Shown here in pieces: positions 25,856-33,876 of a stretch of 64,000 nucleotides of DNA. The notes under the pieces are model-generated. The model did no database searches. It had not been told where the DNA came from and saw only the letters and a list, made by a program, of their open reading frames with translations. The translations under genes were made by a program, and so were the position numbers. Source of the DNA: an uncultured Lachnospiraceae bacterium (lineage in GTDB: Bacteria > Bacillota > Clostridia > Lachnospirales > Lachnospiraceae); contig CAJUGD010000015.1 in NCBI GenBank assembly GCA_910586205.1, forward strand, positions 1-64,000. Reading direction: 5' to 3'. Positions within the stretch are counted from its first letter, which is position 1; each line of letters begins with the position of its first letter.

Positions 25856-26935
25856 ATGGAGACAATTTATCAATACGGGCCTTATGAACTTGAGAGATAC
25901 AAAAAGAGAGACATCGTGTTTCCTAAATATAAGGAACTTACCAGGCTTCATGAACAAAACTGCAGGGAATACAGACAGATTCTTAAGATGTATGGCGTCA
26001 CGGCAGATTCTTTATGGGAAATGGAGAATATTCCTATGATACCAGTCCGTCTTTTTAAAGAATACAGCTTAAAGAGTGTTCCCCAGGAGAAAATCGTGAA
26101 GACCATGCTGTCATCCGGCACCACAGGACAGGCGTCTTCTCAGATTTTTTTGGATAAAGATACAGCTTTATGGCAGCAGAAGGCTCTGGCAAAAATTGTG
26201 GGGGATTTTATTGGCCGGCGGCGGATGCCCATGTTGGTTCTGGATACGGATGATGTGATTAAAGACCGAACTCAGTTTTCCACAAGAGGAGCCGGAATTC
26301 TTGGATTTTCTGCTTTTGGAACCAGACGTGAATTTGTTCTGAACCGTGATATGTCCATAAATTATGAAGTTCTGGAACGATTTTTAAAGGAGCATGAAGG
26401 GGAACGGATCTTGTTTTTCGGGTTTACCTTTATTATCTGGAAACATTTCCTTTTGGAGCTGGAAAGATGCGGAAAAAGGTACGATCTGTCAAATGCGGTT
26501 ATGGTCCATGGAGGGGGATGGAAAAAGCTTAAAAGTGAAGCGGTTTCAAAAAAGGAGTTTCGGGAACGGTTTGCTCGTACCTGTGGAATGAGGGATATTT
26601 ATGAAAACTATGGGATGGCGGAGCAGACAGGCAGTATTTTTATGGAATGTGAACTTGGACATCTGCATGTAAGTATGTTTTCAGATATCTTTATCCGGGA
26701 CCCGAAGACGTTAAAAGTATGTGAAAACGGGGAAAAGGGAATTTTGCAGGTAATGTCCGTGCTGCCCCATTCTTATCCAGGCCATTCCCTTTTGACAGAA
26801 GATGTAGGGGTAATTCTGGGAGAGGACGACTGTCCATGTGGACGGAAGGGAAAATACTTTGAGATTCTTGGGAGGTTAAAAAATGCGGAGCTCAGGGGGT
26901 GCAGCGATACCTATGCAGCAGGAATTAAAGAATAA
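25856..26935 (+). CDS. LuxE-like acyl-protein synthetase
   Basis: 359 aa, AMP-forming family. The adenylation motif S-S-G-T-T-G-Q lies near residue 80, then Y-E-N-Y-G-M-A-E-Q-T and a C-terminal G-R-x-K-x-A-E-L-R-G-C-S-D-T-Y, which is the end signature of LuxE. In Vibrio LuxE activates a fatty acid and passes it to a cysteine for reduction by LuxC. Here no luciferase genes exist, so it must serve glycan or other acyl chemistry. It overlaps the LuxC gene by 53 bases. The 96-base gap before it holds a short palindrome (CATTTGCAAATG) but no clear promoter. Confidence 0.87.
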   Translation: METIYQYGPYELERYKKRDIVFPKYKELTRLHEQNCREYRQILKMYGVTADSLWEMENIPMIPVRLFKEYSLKSVPQEKIVKTMLSSGTTGQASSQIFLDKDTALWQQKALAKIVGDFIGRRRMPMLVLDTDDVIKDRTQFSTRGAGILGFSAFGTRREFVLNRDMSINYEVLERFLKEHEGERILFFGFTFIIWKHFLLELERCGKRYDLSNAVMVHGGGWKKLKSEAVSKKEFRERFARTCGMRDIYENYGMAEQTGSIFMECELGHLHVSMFSDIFIRDPKTLKVCENGEKGILQVMSVLPHSYPGHSLLTEDVGVILGEDDCPCGRKGKYFEILGRLKNAELRGCSDTYAAGIKE

Positions 26936-28109
26936 AATTAAATATCTTGTGGGGGATGAAGACATGGCAGAAACTGTGCACCAGGCGGAATGCAGGGAAC
27001 CTTTTTCTGAGGAGATTGTAGATTTTTTGGACATGTTTTCCCGCATGATTCGAAAAGATAGGGAGGCAAGGGAGTATCCTGATATCCAAACCTATGGATT
27101 CTGGTGCAGGAAGGCTTCGATTCTGGAAATGAAACAGGAATACTGCAGGTTGGAGGATCGTATCGGCAGGGGGATGACGTTCCATATCGCCCCGTCTAAT
27201 ATCCCCATGATGTTTTTGTTTTCTTTGACAGTTTCTCTGCTTGCCGGAAATCCCAATGTGGTTCGAATTTCCAGCAGGGAATTTGTCCAGACCGGGATTG
27301 TCTGCCGTATTTTAAGGGCTCTGCTTGCTGAACCAGGAAATGAATGGATAAGAAGGATGATTTTGATTCTCCAGTATCCTCATGATGACAGGATTACGGA
27401 AGCCTTTTCTGAGAGGTGCAGGAATCGAATTATATGGGGCGGGGATGCTTCTATTAGTAAAATCAGGGAAACCAAACTTTCCCCGTGGGCTATTGATCTG
27501 CCGTTTTATGACCGTTTTTCCCTTTCCGTAATCCAGGCGGATGAATATCTGAAGGCAGAAAATCCGGATCGGATTGCCCTCGATTTTTATAATGACACTT
27601 ATGTTACAGATCAAAATGCCTGCACTTCTCCCCAGTTGGTGGTATGGATGGGGAAGCAGGTGAATGAAGCAAGAGAGAGATTCTGGAGATGCTTGAATCG
27701 GGTGGTGCTGGAACGATATCCCTTTCAGGATATTCAGGCAGTGGACAAGTTAGCGGCCGCATGCCGTTTTGCCATCAGTCATGAAGAAGGAAGACTGATC
27801 CGTGAAAATATGGCATTGTGTCGAATGGAGTTAGACAGACTGCCTGGGGATCTGAGCTGGTACCGGTGCCCTGGAGGCTATTTTTATGAATACCATGCCA
27901 AAAATCTGGATGAAATAGGGAAGATTTGTTCTGTGGATACCCAAACTATCTCCTGTTTTGGGATAAAGGATAAGGAGATTCTGTCCATGGTGAAAAGAAA
28001 CCACTGCATGGGAGTGGACCGGGTTGTACCGGTGGGGGACACCATGGATTTCGGGCTTCAGTGGGATGGGTTTGATTTTATCTACTCTTTAACAAGGGTA
28101 GTAGGCTAG
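26883..28109 (+). CDS. LuxC-like acyl-CoA/acyl-ACP reductase
   Basis: 408 aa. An aldehyde dehydrogenase-like fold with I-A-P-S-N-I-P and the catalytic Cys in D-Q-N-A-C-T-S-P-Q; the C-terminal F-Y-S-L-T-R-V end matches LuxC (acyl-CoA reductase, PF05893-type). It reduces an activated acyl group to an aldehyde with NADPH. GGAGG at 26871-26875 spaced 7 bases supports ATG 26883, inside the end of luxE. The pair LuxE-LuxC beside an ACP and two reductases argues for delivery of an aldehyde or acyl chain to a sugar, a role reported for lux-like genes of some flagellar glycan islands (from memory). Confidence 0.88.
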   Translation: MRSSGGAAIPMQQELKNKIKYLVGDEDMAETVHQAECREPFSEEIVDFLDMFSRMIRKDREAREYPDIQTYGFWCRKASILEMKQEYCRLEDRIGRGMTFHIAPSNIPMMFLFSLTVSLLAGNPNVVRISSREFVQTGIVCRILRALLAEPGNEWIRRMILILQYPHDDRITEAFSERCRNRIIWGGDASISKIRETKLSPWAIDLPFYDRFSLSVIQADEYLKAENPDRIALDFYNDTYVTDQNACTSPQLVVWMGKQVNEARERFWRCLNRVVLERYPFQDIQAVDKLAAACRFAISHEEGRLIRENMALCRMELDRLPGDLSWYRCPGGYFYEYHAKNLDEIGKICSVDTQTISCFGIKDKEILSMVKRNHCMGVDRVVPVGDTMDFGLQWDGFDFIYSLTRVVG

Positions 28110-28224
28110 GAAGCCGGTGCTGTTCAGGGAACATTTCAAATATACTTCCGGAATCTTTGGGAGTGCATCCAATGCAATAGGAAGGTTCCCGGCAAAAGCG
28201 GCGGCTGTCCGGAAAGGATCATAC

Positions 28225-29016
28225 ATGTCGTACAAAGGAATACTGACAGACAAGGTCTGTCTGGTTACAGGCGCCAGCAGAGGCATCGGAAGGGCTATTG
28301 CTGAGTGTTTTGCCCAGGAAGGCGGATATGTTCTTGCAGGCGCCCGGAAAGAAGGAAGTTTAAAGGAATGGGCCAAGGAGGTCTCCCAAAAAGCGCCGGG
28401 AACCGTGGTTCCGCTTTATTTTGATCTGAGTGACACCAAAAGTATTCGAGATGCCATAGTCCGGATAAAAAAAGGACCAGGCAGACTGGATGTGCTGGTA
28501 AATAACGCAGGGATGGTGAGCAATGAAGTGCTGGGGATGATTTCCATGAGCCGTATGAGGGAAATGTTTGAGGTCAATGTTTTCGGCCTGACAGAATTAT
28601 CTCAGCTGGCAGCAACCAGATTTATGGTAAGGCAGAAGGCAGGCAGTATTGTAAATCTTGCTTCTGTTGTGGGAGTGGAAGGAAGCAAAGGCCAGGTGGC
28701 TTATTCTGCCAGTAAGGGAGCCGTCATATCCATTACCAAATCCATGTCCAAAGAACTTGCGCCCCATAATGTGCGGGTTAACGCCGTGGCGCCTGGAATG
28801 ATCGCTACGGACCGGCTCCAAGCAACCATCAAAGAGGTTTATAAAAACCATATTCCGGAGATCGGAATGAAACGTTTAGGGGAGGTAAAGGAAGTGGCGG
28901 ACGCTTGCCTTTATTTTGCCTCGGATCGTTCCTCCTACACAACCGGGCAGATTTTGGTTGTGGGGGGGGGTAATAGCACCCTAAGCAGGGAATTTTGGGA
29001 TATTTGTTTCAGATAG
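28225..29016 (+). CDS. FabG-like short-chain dehydrogenase/reductase 2, with terminal poly-G
   Basis: 263 aa classical SDR with V-T-G-A-S-R-G-I-G, N-N-A-G, N-L-A-S-V-V-G and Y-S-A-S-K-G. ATG 28225 has AAAGGA 7 bases upstream; an earlier in-frame start at 28117 adds 36 residues with no family match. The nine G at 28962-28970 encode the final Gly-Gly-Gly after G-Q-I-L-V-V. Ten G would give TAA right there, the normal length for this family; with nine, 14 extra residues (N-S-T-L onward) follow. Paralogue of the SDR at 25004. Confidence 0.85.
   Translation: MSYKGILTDKVCLVTGASRGIGRAIAECFAQEGGYVLAGARKEGSLKEWAKEVSQKAPGTVVPLYFDLSDTKSIRDAIVRIKKGPGRLDVLVNNAGMVSNEVLGMISMSRMREMFEVNVFGLTELSQLAATRFMVRQKAGSIVNLASVVGVEGSKGQVAYSASKGAVISITKSMSKELAPHNVRVNAVAPGMIATDRLQATIKEVYKNHIPEIGMKRLGEVKEVADACLYFASDRSSYTTGQILVVGGGNSTLSREFWDICFR
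28962..28970 (+). repeat. Poly-G tract (9 G) at the end of the second SDR
   Basis: Nine G followed by TAATAG, exactly where family members end. One more G makes the TAA in frame; one fewer gives V-I-A-P then TAA. Confidence 0.55.
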
Positions 29017-29023
29017 GGAGAAT

Positions 29024-30448
29024 ATGCATATGTTTTTATCAATTGACAAAAAAGACCCAAGAAAAACAGCAGCCATTGACTCAGCAGGGAGAAAATGCAC
29101 TTATGGGGATCTTGTATGTTTTTCCCGGGATTTAAGAAAGATGATTCCGGGCAGGGAGCTGGTGATGGTATTGAGCCAAAATGACATCCCTACCCTGTTT
29201 TTATATCTGGGATGTATGATTAACCGGATCGTGCCCATTTTAATCGGGAATACTATGGAAAAGGATGCAATAAAAAACCTGATTGAAAAATACAAGCCGG
29301 CATATATAGCCGGGCAAAAGGAGCTGTTAGAGGAATTAAAGTTTGAAGGTGGCATTTCCTTATGGGAAAAGGAAGAAACCATCCTGGTGCACAATACTGA
29401 GGAGAGACCAGTGCTTTACCCGGAGCTTTCCCTTCTTCTGACCACATCCGGGTCAACAGGAAGCCCAAAGCTGGTGCGGCACAGCTATGATAATATAGAG
29501 AAACAGGCGGGGAACATCGCCGCATTTTTCGAGATGGACGGAACGGAACGCCCTATGGTGGACCTGCCCATAATGTATACCTACGGACTTTCCATTGTAA
29601 ACAGCCACTTGTATGCGGGGGCGACCGTGCTCCTAAGCACAGAAAGCATTATGAACAAAAGCTTCTGGACATTTTTCAGGGAAAATGGCGCCACAAGCTT
29701 TACCGGGGTCCCTTACAGCTATGAGCTTTTGAAACGACTTCGTTTTTTCCATATGGATCTTCCTTCTTTAAACATGCTTTCCCAAGGGGGTGGAAAACTT
29801 CCGGAGGAGCTGCAGAAGGAGTTTGCCGGTTATATCATGGAGAAGGGCGGAAAGTATTATGCCACTTATGGGCAGACAGAGGGAAGCGCCAGGATGGCAT
29901 ACCTGCCTCCTGAACTTGCACTTGAAAAATGCGGAAGTATTGGAAAGGCTATTCCCAATGGATGTCTGTATCTAATGGATGAGCACGGGAAGCGGATCTG
30001 CCAGCCGGGGGTTCAGGGGGAGATGTATTATGAAGGCCCAAATGTTACACTGGGATATGCAGAGAACGCTAAGGATCTGGCTAAAGGGGATGAGAGGAAC
30101 GGAATCCTTGCTACAGGAGACATTGCTTATTTTGATGGGGACGGATGTTTTTATATTGTAGGGCGAATGAAACGATTTTTGAAGCTGTATGGATACCGGG
30201 TAAGCCTGGATGAATGTGAAATGATTATTCGGTCTAAATATGCGGTGGACTGCGCATGTACCGGGAATGATAGGAAGCTGTATATCTGTTTGACAGACCA
30301 GGAACTGGAGGCAGAGATTCGAGAATTCCTGCTTTCTAAAACCGGGCTGTATGCAATGGCAGTGGAGACTCGCATTGTGGACGGGATTCCAAAGAATCCG
30401 GCCGGCAAAACTTTGTACCAGACATTGAACGAAAAGATTGGGGTATGA
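29024..30448 (+). CDS. AMP-forming acyl-CoA/acyl-ACP synthetase
   Basis: 474 aa adenylate-forming enzyme. P-loop L-L-T-T-S-G-S-T-G-S-P-K at about residues 143-154, then Y-A-T-Y-G-Q-T-E, L-A-T-G-D-I-A and G-R-M-K-R-F-L-K-L-Y-G-Y-R, ending N-P-A-G-K-T with the catalytic Lys. It activates a carboxylic acid and would load the ACP at 24761 or CoA. GGGAGA precedes the start; a second ATG lies two codons later. It and the ACP bracket the two reductases and LuxE/LuxC. Confidence 0.9.
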   Translation: MHMFLSIDKKDPRKTAAIDSAGRKCTYGDLVCFSRDLRKMIPGRELVMVLSQNDIPTLFLYLGCMINRIVPILIGNTMEKDAIKNLIEKYKPAYIAGQKELLEELKFEGGISLWEKEETILVHNTEERPVLYPELSLLLTTSGSTGSPKLVRHSYDNIEKQAGNIAAFFEMDGTERPMVDLPIMYTYGLSIVNSHLYAGATVLLSTESIMNKSFWTFFRENGATSFTGVPYSYELLKRLRFFHMDLPSLNMLSQGGGKLPEELQKEFAGYIMEKGGKYYATYGQTEGSARMAYLPPELALEKCGSIGKAIPNGCLYLMDEHGKRICQPGVQGEMYYEGPNVTLGYAENAKDLAKGDERNGILATGDIAYFDGDGCFYIVGRMKRFLKLYGYRVSLDECEMIIRSKYAVDCACTGNDRKLYICLTDQELEAEIREFLLSKTGLYAMAVETRIVDGIPKNPAGKTLYQTLNEKIGV

Positions 30449-30451
30449 GAA

Positions 30452-31126
30452 ATGAGGCAAGTCAAATATGGAGGCATCCAGATTGGCATGTGGGATGAAC
30501 GTGATGTGATTCCTGCCAGAAGGGGTGAAGAACAGTTTGCTTTGGTGCGGACAAAGCCGGAGGATATAAGACGTATCCGGGAACTGGAACAGGCAGGGTT
30601 CACCTTCCATAACCGTATGCTTACCATGGAAGTGAATCTGCAGAAATGGGACCAGGGACTGGAGCGCTGTATCCGGTATGAATGCAGATATTTGGAAGAG
30701 GTCTCGCAGGATATGTACGGCCTGGCCTGCCTTGCATTTGTCCGTGACCGAAGGTTTCATCTGAAAAGGGAATTTGACCAGACATTTGCCGAACCGTTGA
30801 TTTTGGGGTATCTGGAGGAGTTAGCGAGTGAACCTTGCATGGTGTTTCATTGTCTGTATAAGGGAACCCTTGTAGGCTTTACAGTCATAAAGAAAAGAGA
30901 AAATCTGGTGTGTGAAAACTGCCTGGGGGCAGTGCTGCCGGAGTGGCAGAGCAAAGGCGCAGCCATGGGGCTGTATGTGTATATGGCAAGAGAACTGAGG
31001 AATAGGGGGATTAAGAGGCTGCGGGGAGAGATTTCCAGTACGAATTTGCCATCCCTGAATCTGCATGTTGGTTTGGGAGGTAGGTTTGTGGAAGAATGTG
31101 ATGTGTATATCAGAAGGATGGATTAA
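30452..31126 (+). CDS. GNAT-family N-acetyltransferase
   Basis: 224 aa. The acetyl-CoA binding motif is L-P-E-W-Q-S-K-G-A-A-M-G-L-Y near residue 163, preceded by a beta strand (L-V-G-F-T-V-I-K-K) and followed by the conserved S-S-T-N-L-P-S-L-N-L-H. Resembles WecD/PseH-like sugar acyltransferases. It could use the acyl group made by the module above or acetyl-CoA for the 4-amino (future C7 amino) group of a legionaminic-type sugar. It ends this operon segment; a 100-base AT-rich gap to the LegB-like gene holds no obvious terminator or clear promoter. Confidence 0.75.
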   Translation: MRQVKYGGIQIGMWDERDVIPARRGEEQFALVRTKPEDIRRIRELEQAGFTFHNRMLTMEVNLQKWDQGLERCIRYECRYLEEVSQDMYGLACLAFVRDRRFHLKREFDQTFAEPLILGYLEELASEPCMVFHCLYKGTLVGFTVIKKRENLVCENCLGAVLPEWQSKGAAMGLYVYMARELRNRGIKRLRGEISSTNLPSLNLHVGLGGRFVEECDVYIRRMD

Positions 31127-31226
31127 TGATGTGTGCCTGCATCATTGAATTTAGGATATTAAATATCTAATGCAATAGTACATATGAAATGTTTTTTATA
31201 AATTCACTCAAGATTGGAGAAGGAAC

Positions 31227-32432
31227 TTGTTTAATTTAGATGATTTTATCAATTCACACCTCACCAAACGTTCTTGCAGTATGTTTGCGGATGATATTTC
31301 CAACAACACGGAGGAATTATCTTCTGCAATAGAAGGGAAATCCATGTTGGTAATCGGCGGAGCCGGAAGTATTGGCAGTTCTTTTATTCGGGCCGTAATG
31401 CCATTCCATTTGTCAGAACTTGTGGTGGTTGATACAAATGAAAATGCTCTGGCGGAATTGGCCCGCGATCTGCATTCTAGCGGCACTTATATCCCGCCAA
31501 TATTTGTTCCATACCCAATGGATTATTGTTCTGATGCATTTCAGAAAATGTTTATCTCTCATCGTGGATTTGATATTGTAGCTAATTTCTCAGCCCATAA
31601 GCATGTACGTTCCGAAAAGGATATCTTTTCCATAGAAGCCCTACTTTATAATAATGTGATAAATGCTAAAAAGCTGCTTGATTTGCTATCTGAATATAAG
31701 CCAGACATTTACTTCTGTGTATCCACCGATAAGGCGGCAAATCCGGTCAACATAATGGGAGCTTCTAAAAGAATTATGGAGGATTTGATTTTTTCGTATT
31801 CAGATGCATTTCCTGTTAAAACTGCGCGGTTTGCCAATGTAGCATTTAGCAACGGCTCGTTGCCAGCAGGATTTCTCGAAAGAATCAGGAAACTTCAGCC
31901 TATTTCCGCACCATCCGATGTAAAAAGATACTTTGTGTCTCCTGACGAATCAGGACAGATCTGTATGCTTTCTGCAATGCTGGGCGGCAATCGTGAAATA
32001 TTTTTTCCTAAACTAAAGGAAAATCAGATGATGACCTTTGACGCGATTGCCAAGGAGCTGTTATGGACTTGTGGTTATGAAATTGTATACTGCGAAAGTG
32101 ATGAAGAAGCTATCCGATGTTCTAAAGAATTAAAAAAGGGAAGCAAACGTTATCCGGTCCATTTTTCTGTGTCAGACACAAGCGGAGAAAAAGCTTTCGA
32201 AGAATTTTATACAAGTACAGAGTCTGTAGATCAGAATCGTTTTCTTTCTCTTGGTGTAATAATTGATAAGCCTATGCCAAACAGAACAGAAATCAATCTT
32301 CTGGTTACTGCACTTGACGATGCATTTAAAAATGCTTCCATTACTAAGAGGGATATTGTCCATATGATTACTTCATATCTTCCCAGTTTTGAACATATGG
32401 AAACAGGGAAATCTTTAGATGCAAAAATGTAA
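31227..32432 (+). CDS. LegB-like nucleotide-sugar 4,6-dehydratase
   Basis: 401 aa extended SDR of the CapD/FlaA1/PglF group. NAD site: V-I-G-G-A-G-S-I-G-S-S-F, then S-T-D-K-A-A-N-P-V-N-I-M-G-A-S-K, where Met replaces the usual catalytic Tyr (MxxxK), a hallmark of this dehydratase class. The N-terminal extension and the pairing with LegC fit the LegB family, which makes the 4-keto-6-deoxy intermediate of legionaminic acid. TTG 31227 has AGAAGGA just upstream; a later ATG would lose family N-terminal sequence. Confidence 0.85.
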   Translation: MFNLDDFINSHLTKRSCSMFADDISNNTEELSSAIEGKSMLVIGGAGSIGSSFIRAVMPFHLSELVVVDTNENALAELARDLHSSGTYIPPIFVPYPMDYCSDAFQKMFISHRGFDIVANFSAHKHVRSEKDIFSIEALLYNNVINAKKLLDLLSEYKPDIYFCVSTDKAANPVNIMGASKRIMEDLIFSYSDAFPVKTARFANVAFSNGSLPAGFLERIRKLQPISAPSDVKRYFVSPDESGQICMLSAMLGGNREIFFPKLKENQMMTFDAIAKELLWTCGYEIVYCESDEEAIRCSKELKKGSKRYPVHFSVSDTSGEKAFEEFYTSTESVDQNRFLSLGVIIDKPMPNRTEINLLVTALDDAFKNASITKRDIVHMITSYLPSFEHMETGKSLDAKM

Positions 32433-32459
32433 ATATTTATAAAAGTTGAGGATAATATT

Positions 32460-33632
32460 ATGATACCTTTAGCAGTGCCAAATCTTACAGGAAATGAAAA
32501 GAATTATTTAGAGCATTGCATTGATACTACTTATGTATCTTCTGTTGGGGAGTATGTTTCCAAATTAGAACAGATGACAGCAAATGCAACGGGAAGCGAT
32601 TTTGCGGTTGCAACATCCGCAGGAACCACCGGACTCCATGCAGCACTAACGGCTGTGGGAGTTGGCCCTGGAGATTTGGTAATTCTCCCAACCTTCACCT
32701 TTATTGCATCTGCAAATGCAGCAGCCCATTGCAAAGCAATTCCTTGGCTGATGGATATTGATGACACCTGGTGTATGGATGCAGGGATTGTAAAGGAAGA
32801 AATAGAAAAGCATTGTGAGAGAAAGGATGGCAATCTGCTCCATATTGATACAGGGCGTAGAGTTGCCGCAATCATGCCTGTGTACACTTTGGGAAATATT
32901 CCTGACATGGATCAGTTTCGCTCAATAGCAGATGATTATGATATCCCCTTAGTTGCAGATGCTGCATGTGCAGTTGGAGCAAAATATAAAAACAGCGCCT
33001 TTGGCTCTTTGGCGGATGTCTCAGTATTATCCTTTAACGGAAACAAAACCATTACCTGCGGCGGAGGCGGTATGGCTGTGGGAAATAATGAACGGTTATT
33101 ATCCCACATCCGGCACTTAACCACCACATCACGAGTGGGCGTTGAGTATGATTTTGATATGATTGGCTTTAATTATCGAATGACCAATATTCAGGCAGCC
33201 GTAGGATGCGCACAGATGGAACGATTGCACGAGTTCATAGCTGCAAAGCACAGGATTCGGTTGTTTTATGAGAAGCAGTTTAAAGCTCTGAAAAGCATAG
33301 GGATATCCCTTTTTCCAATGACAGAAGGAAGTTCTTGCTGGTTTTCTGGCATTGTACTCCCTGCTGCCAGTAAGTTAGAGGATACAAGGCAGATTATACA
33401 GAAGCTGAAGGAACGGGGGATTGAATCCCGTACTTTTTGGAAACCAGTACATCTTCAAGAGCCGTATCTATCTGCTCACAGATCCAGTGTAGAAAAGGCA
33501 GAGAGTGTATGGGAAAGAATTATAACTTTACCATGTTCAACGAATATTACAGAAAATGAGCTGCAATTTGTGGCAGAAAGTTTAAGGGAAATAGTTACGG
33601 TTAATTTAATAACACCAGTTTACAACTTTTGA
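32460..33632 (+). CDS. LegC-family sugar aminotransferase, copy 1
   Basis: 390 aa PLP enzyme of the DegT/DnrJ/EryC1/StrS fold; opens I-P-L-A-V-P-N-L and has T-S-A-G-T-T-G-L-H, D-A-A-C-A-V-G and the cofactor lysine in S-F-N-G-N-K. It aminates C4 of the 4-keto sugar made by the adjacent LegB. The homologue at 57902 is closely related by eye. The final codons (V-Y-N-F) and stop lie inside the left arm of an inverted-repeat element starting at 33613, so the native C-terminus may have been altered by its insertion. Confidence 0.88.
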   Translation: MIPLAVPNLTGNEKNYLEHCIDTTYVSSVGEYVSKLEQMTANATGSDFAVATSAGTTGLHAALTAVGVGPGDLVILPTFTFIASANAAAHCKAIPWLMDIDDTWCMDAGIVKEEIEKHCERKDGNLLHIDTGRRVAAIMPVYTLGNIPDMDQFRSIADDYDIPLVADAACAVGAKYKNSAFGSLADVSVLSFNGNKTITCGGGGMAVGNNERLLSHIRHLTTTSRVGVEYDFDMIGFNYRMTNIQAAVGCAQMERLHEFIAAKHRIRLFYEKQFKALKSIGISLFPMTEGSSCWFSGIVLPAASKLEDTRQIIQKLKERGIESRTFWKPVHLQEPYLSAHRSSVEKAESVWERIITLPCSTNITENELQFVAESLREIVTVNLITPVYNF

Positions 33633-33774
33633 AATTTCCTGACACCTGATAAAATGTAGTCTTCTACAACCTTTATCAGAGCAGAACAATTTTTGTTTAG
33701 GCGCTTAAATTATACCGCAAAGAGACCGAGTTTGTATTTTATTTTTTCAAAAGTTAAGAAGTTGTAAACTGGTG
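33613..33774. repeat. 162-bp element with 16-bp perfect inverted repeats (MITE-like)
   Basis: CACCAGTTTACAACTT at 33613-33628 is repeated inverted at 33759-33774. The interior is AT-rich and non-coding. It overlaps the last 20 bases of the LegC gene. The element marks the border between the nonulosonate operon and the GTPase/tubulin island. It could be a non-autonomous transposable element or a long hairpin ending transcription. The rest of the gap to 33876 contains a run of seven C (33812-33818) and AGGAG at 33861-33865, 11 bases before the next ATG. Confidence 0.6.
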
Positions 33775-33876
33775 AAACTTAAATAATCATAAGCTTTTCA
33801 AAAATAGTAATCCCCCCCGCAGTAACGATACACAAGCAGCCAAAATCATTACAACAACAGGAGAATATTTTTACCT

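Noticed and set aside
24761..28109. Bioluminescence (lux) operon
   Set aside because: LuxE- and LuxC-like genes are present but no luciferase alpha or beta genes; the context is glycan synthesis.
29972..30760. Long minus-strand open frame opposite the acyl-synthetase end
   Set aside because: Shadow of the real plus-strand enzymes; residue pattern is Cys/His/Phe-rich without domain motifs.
33812..33818. Run of 7 C between LegC and the island
   Set aside because: Non-coding and short; could act on promoter spacing but no promoter is recognisable there.
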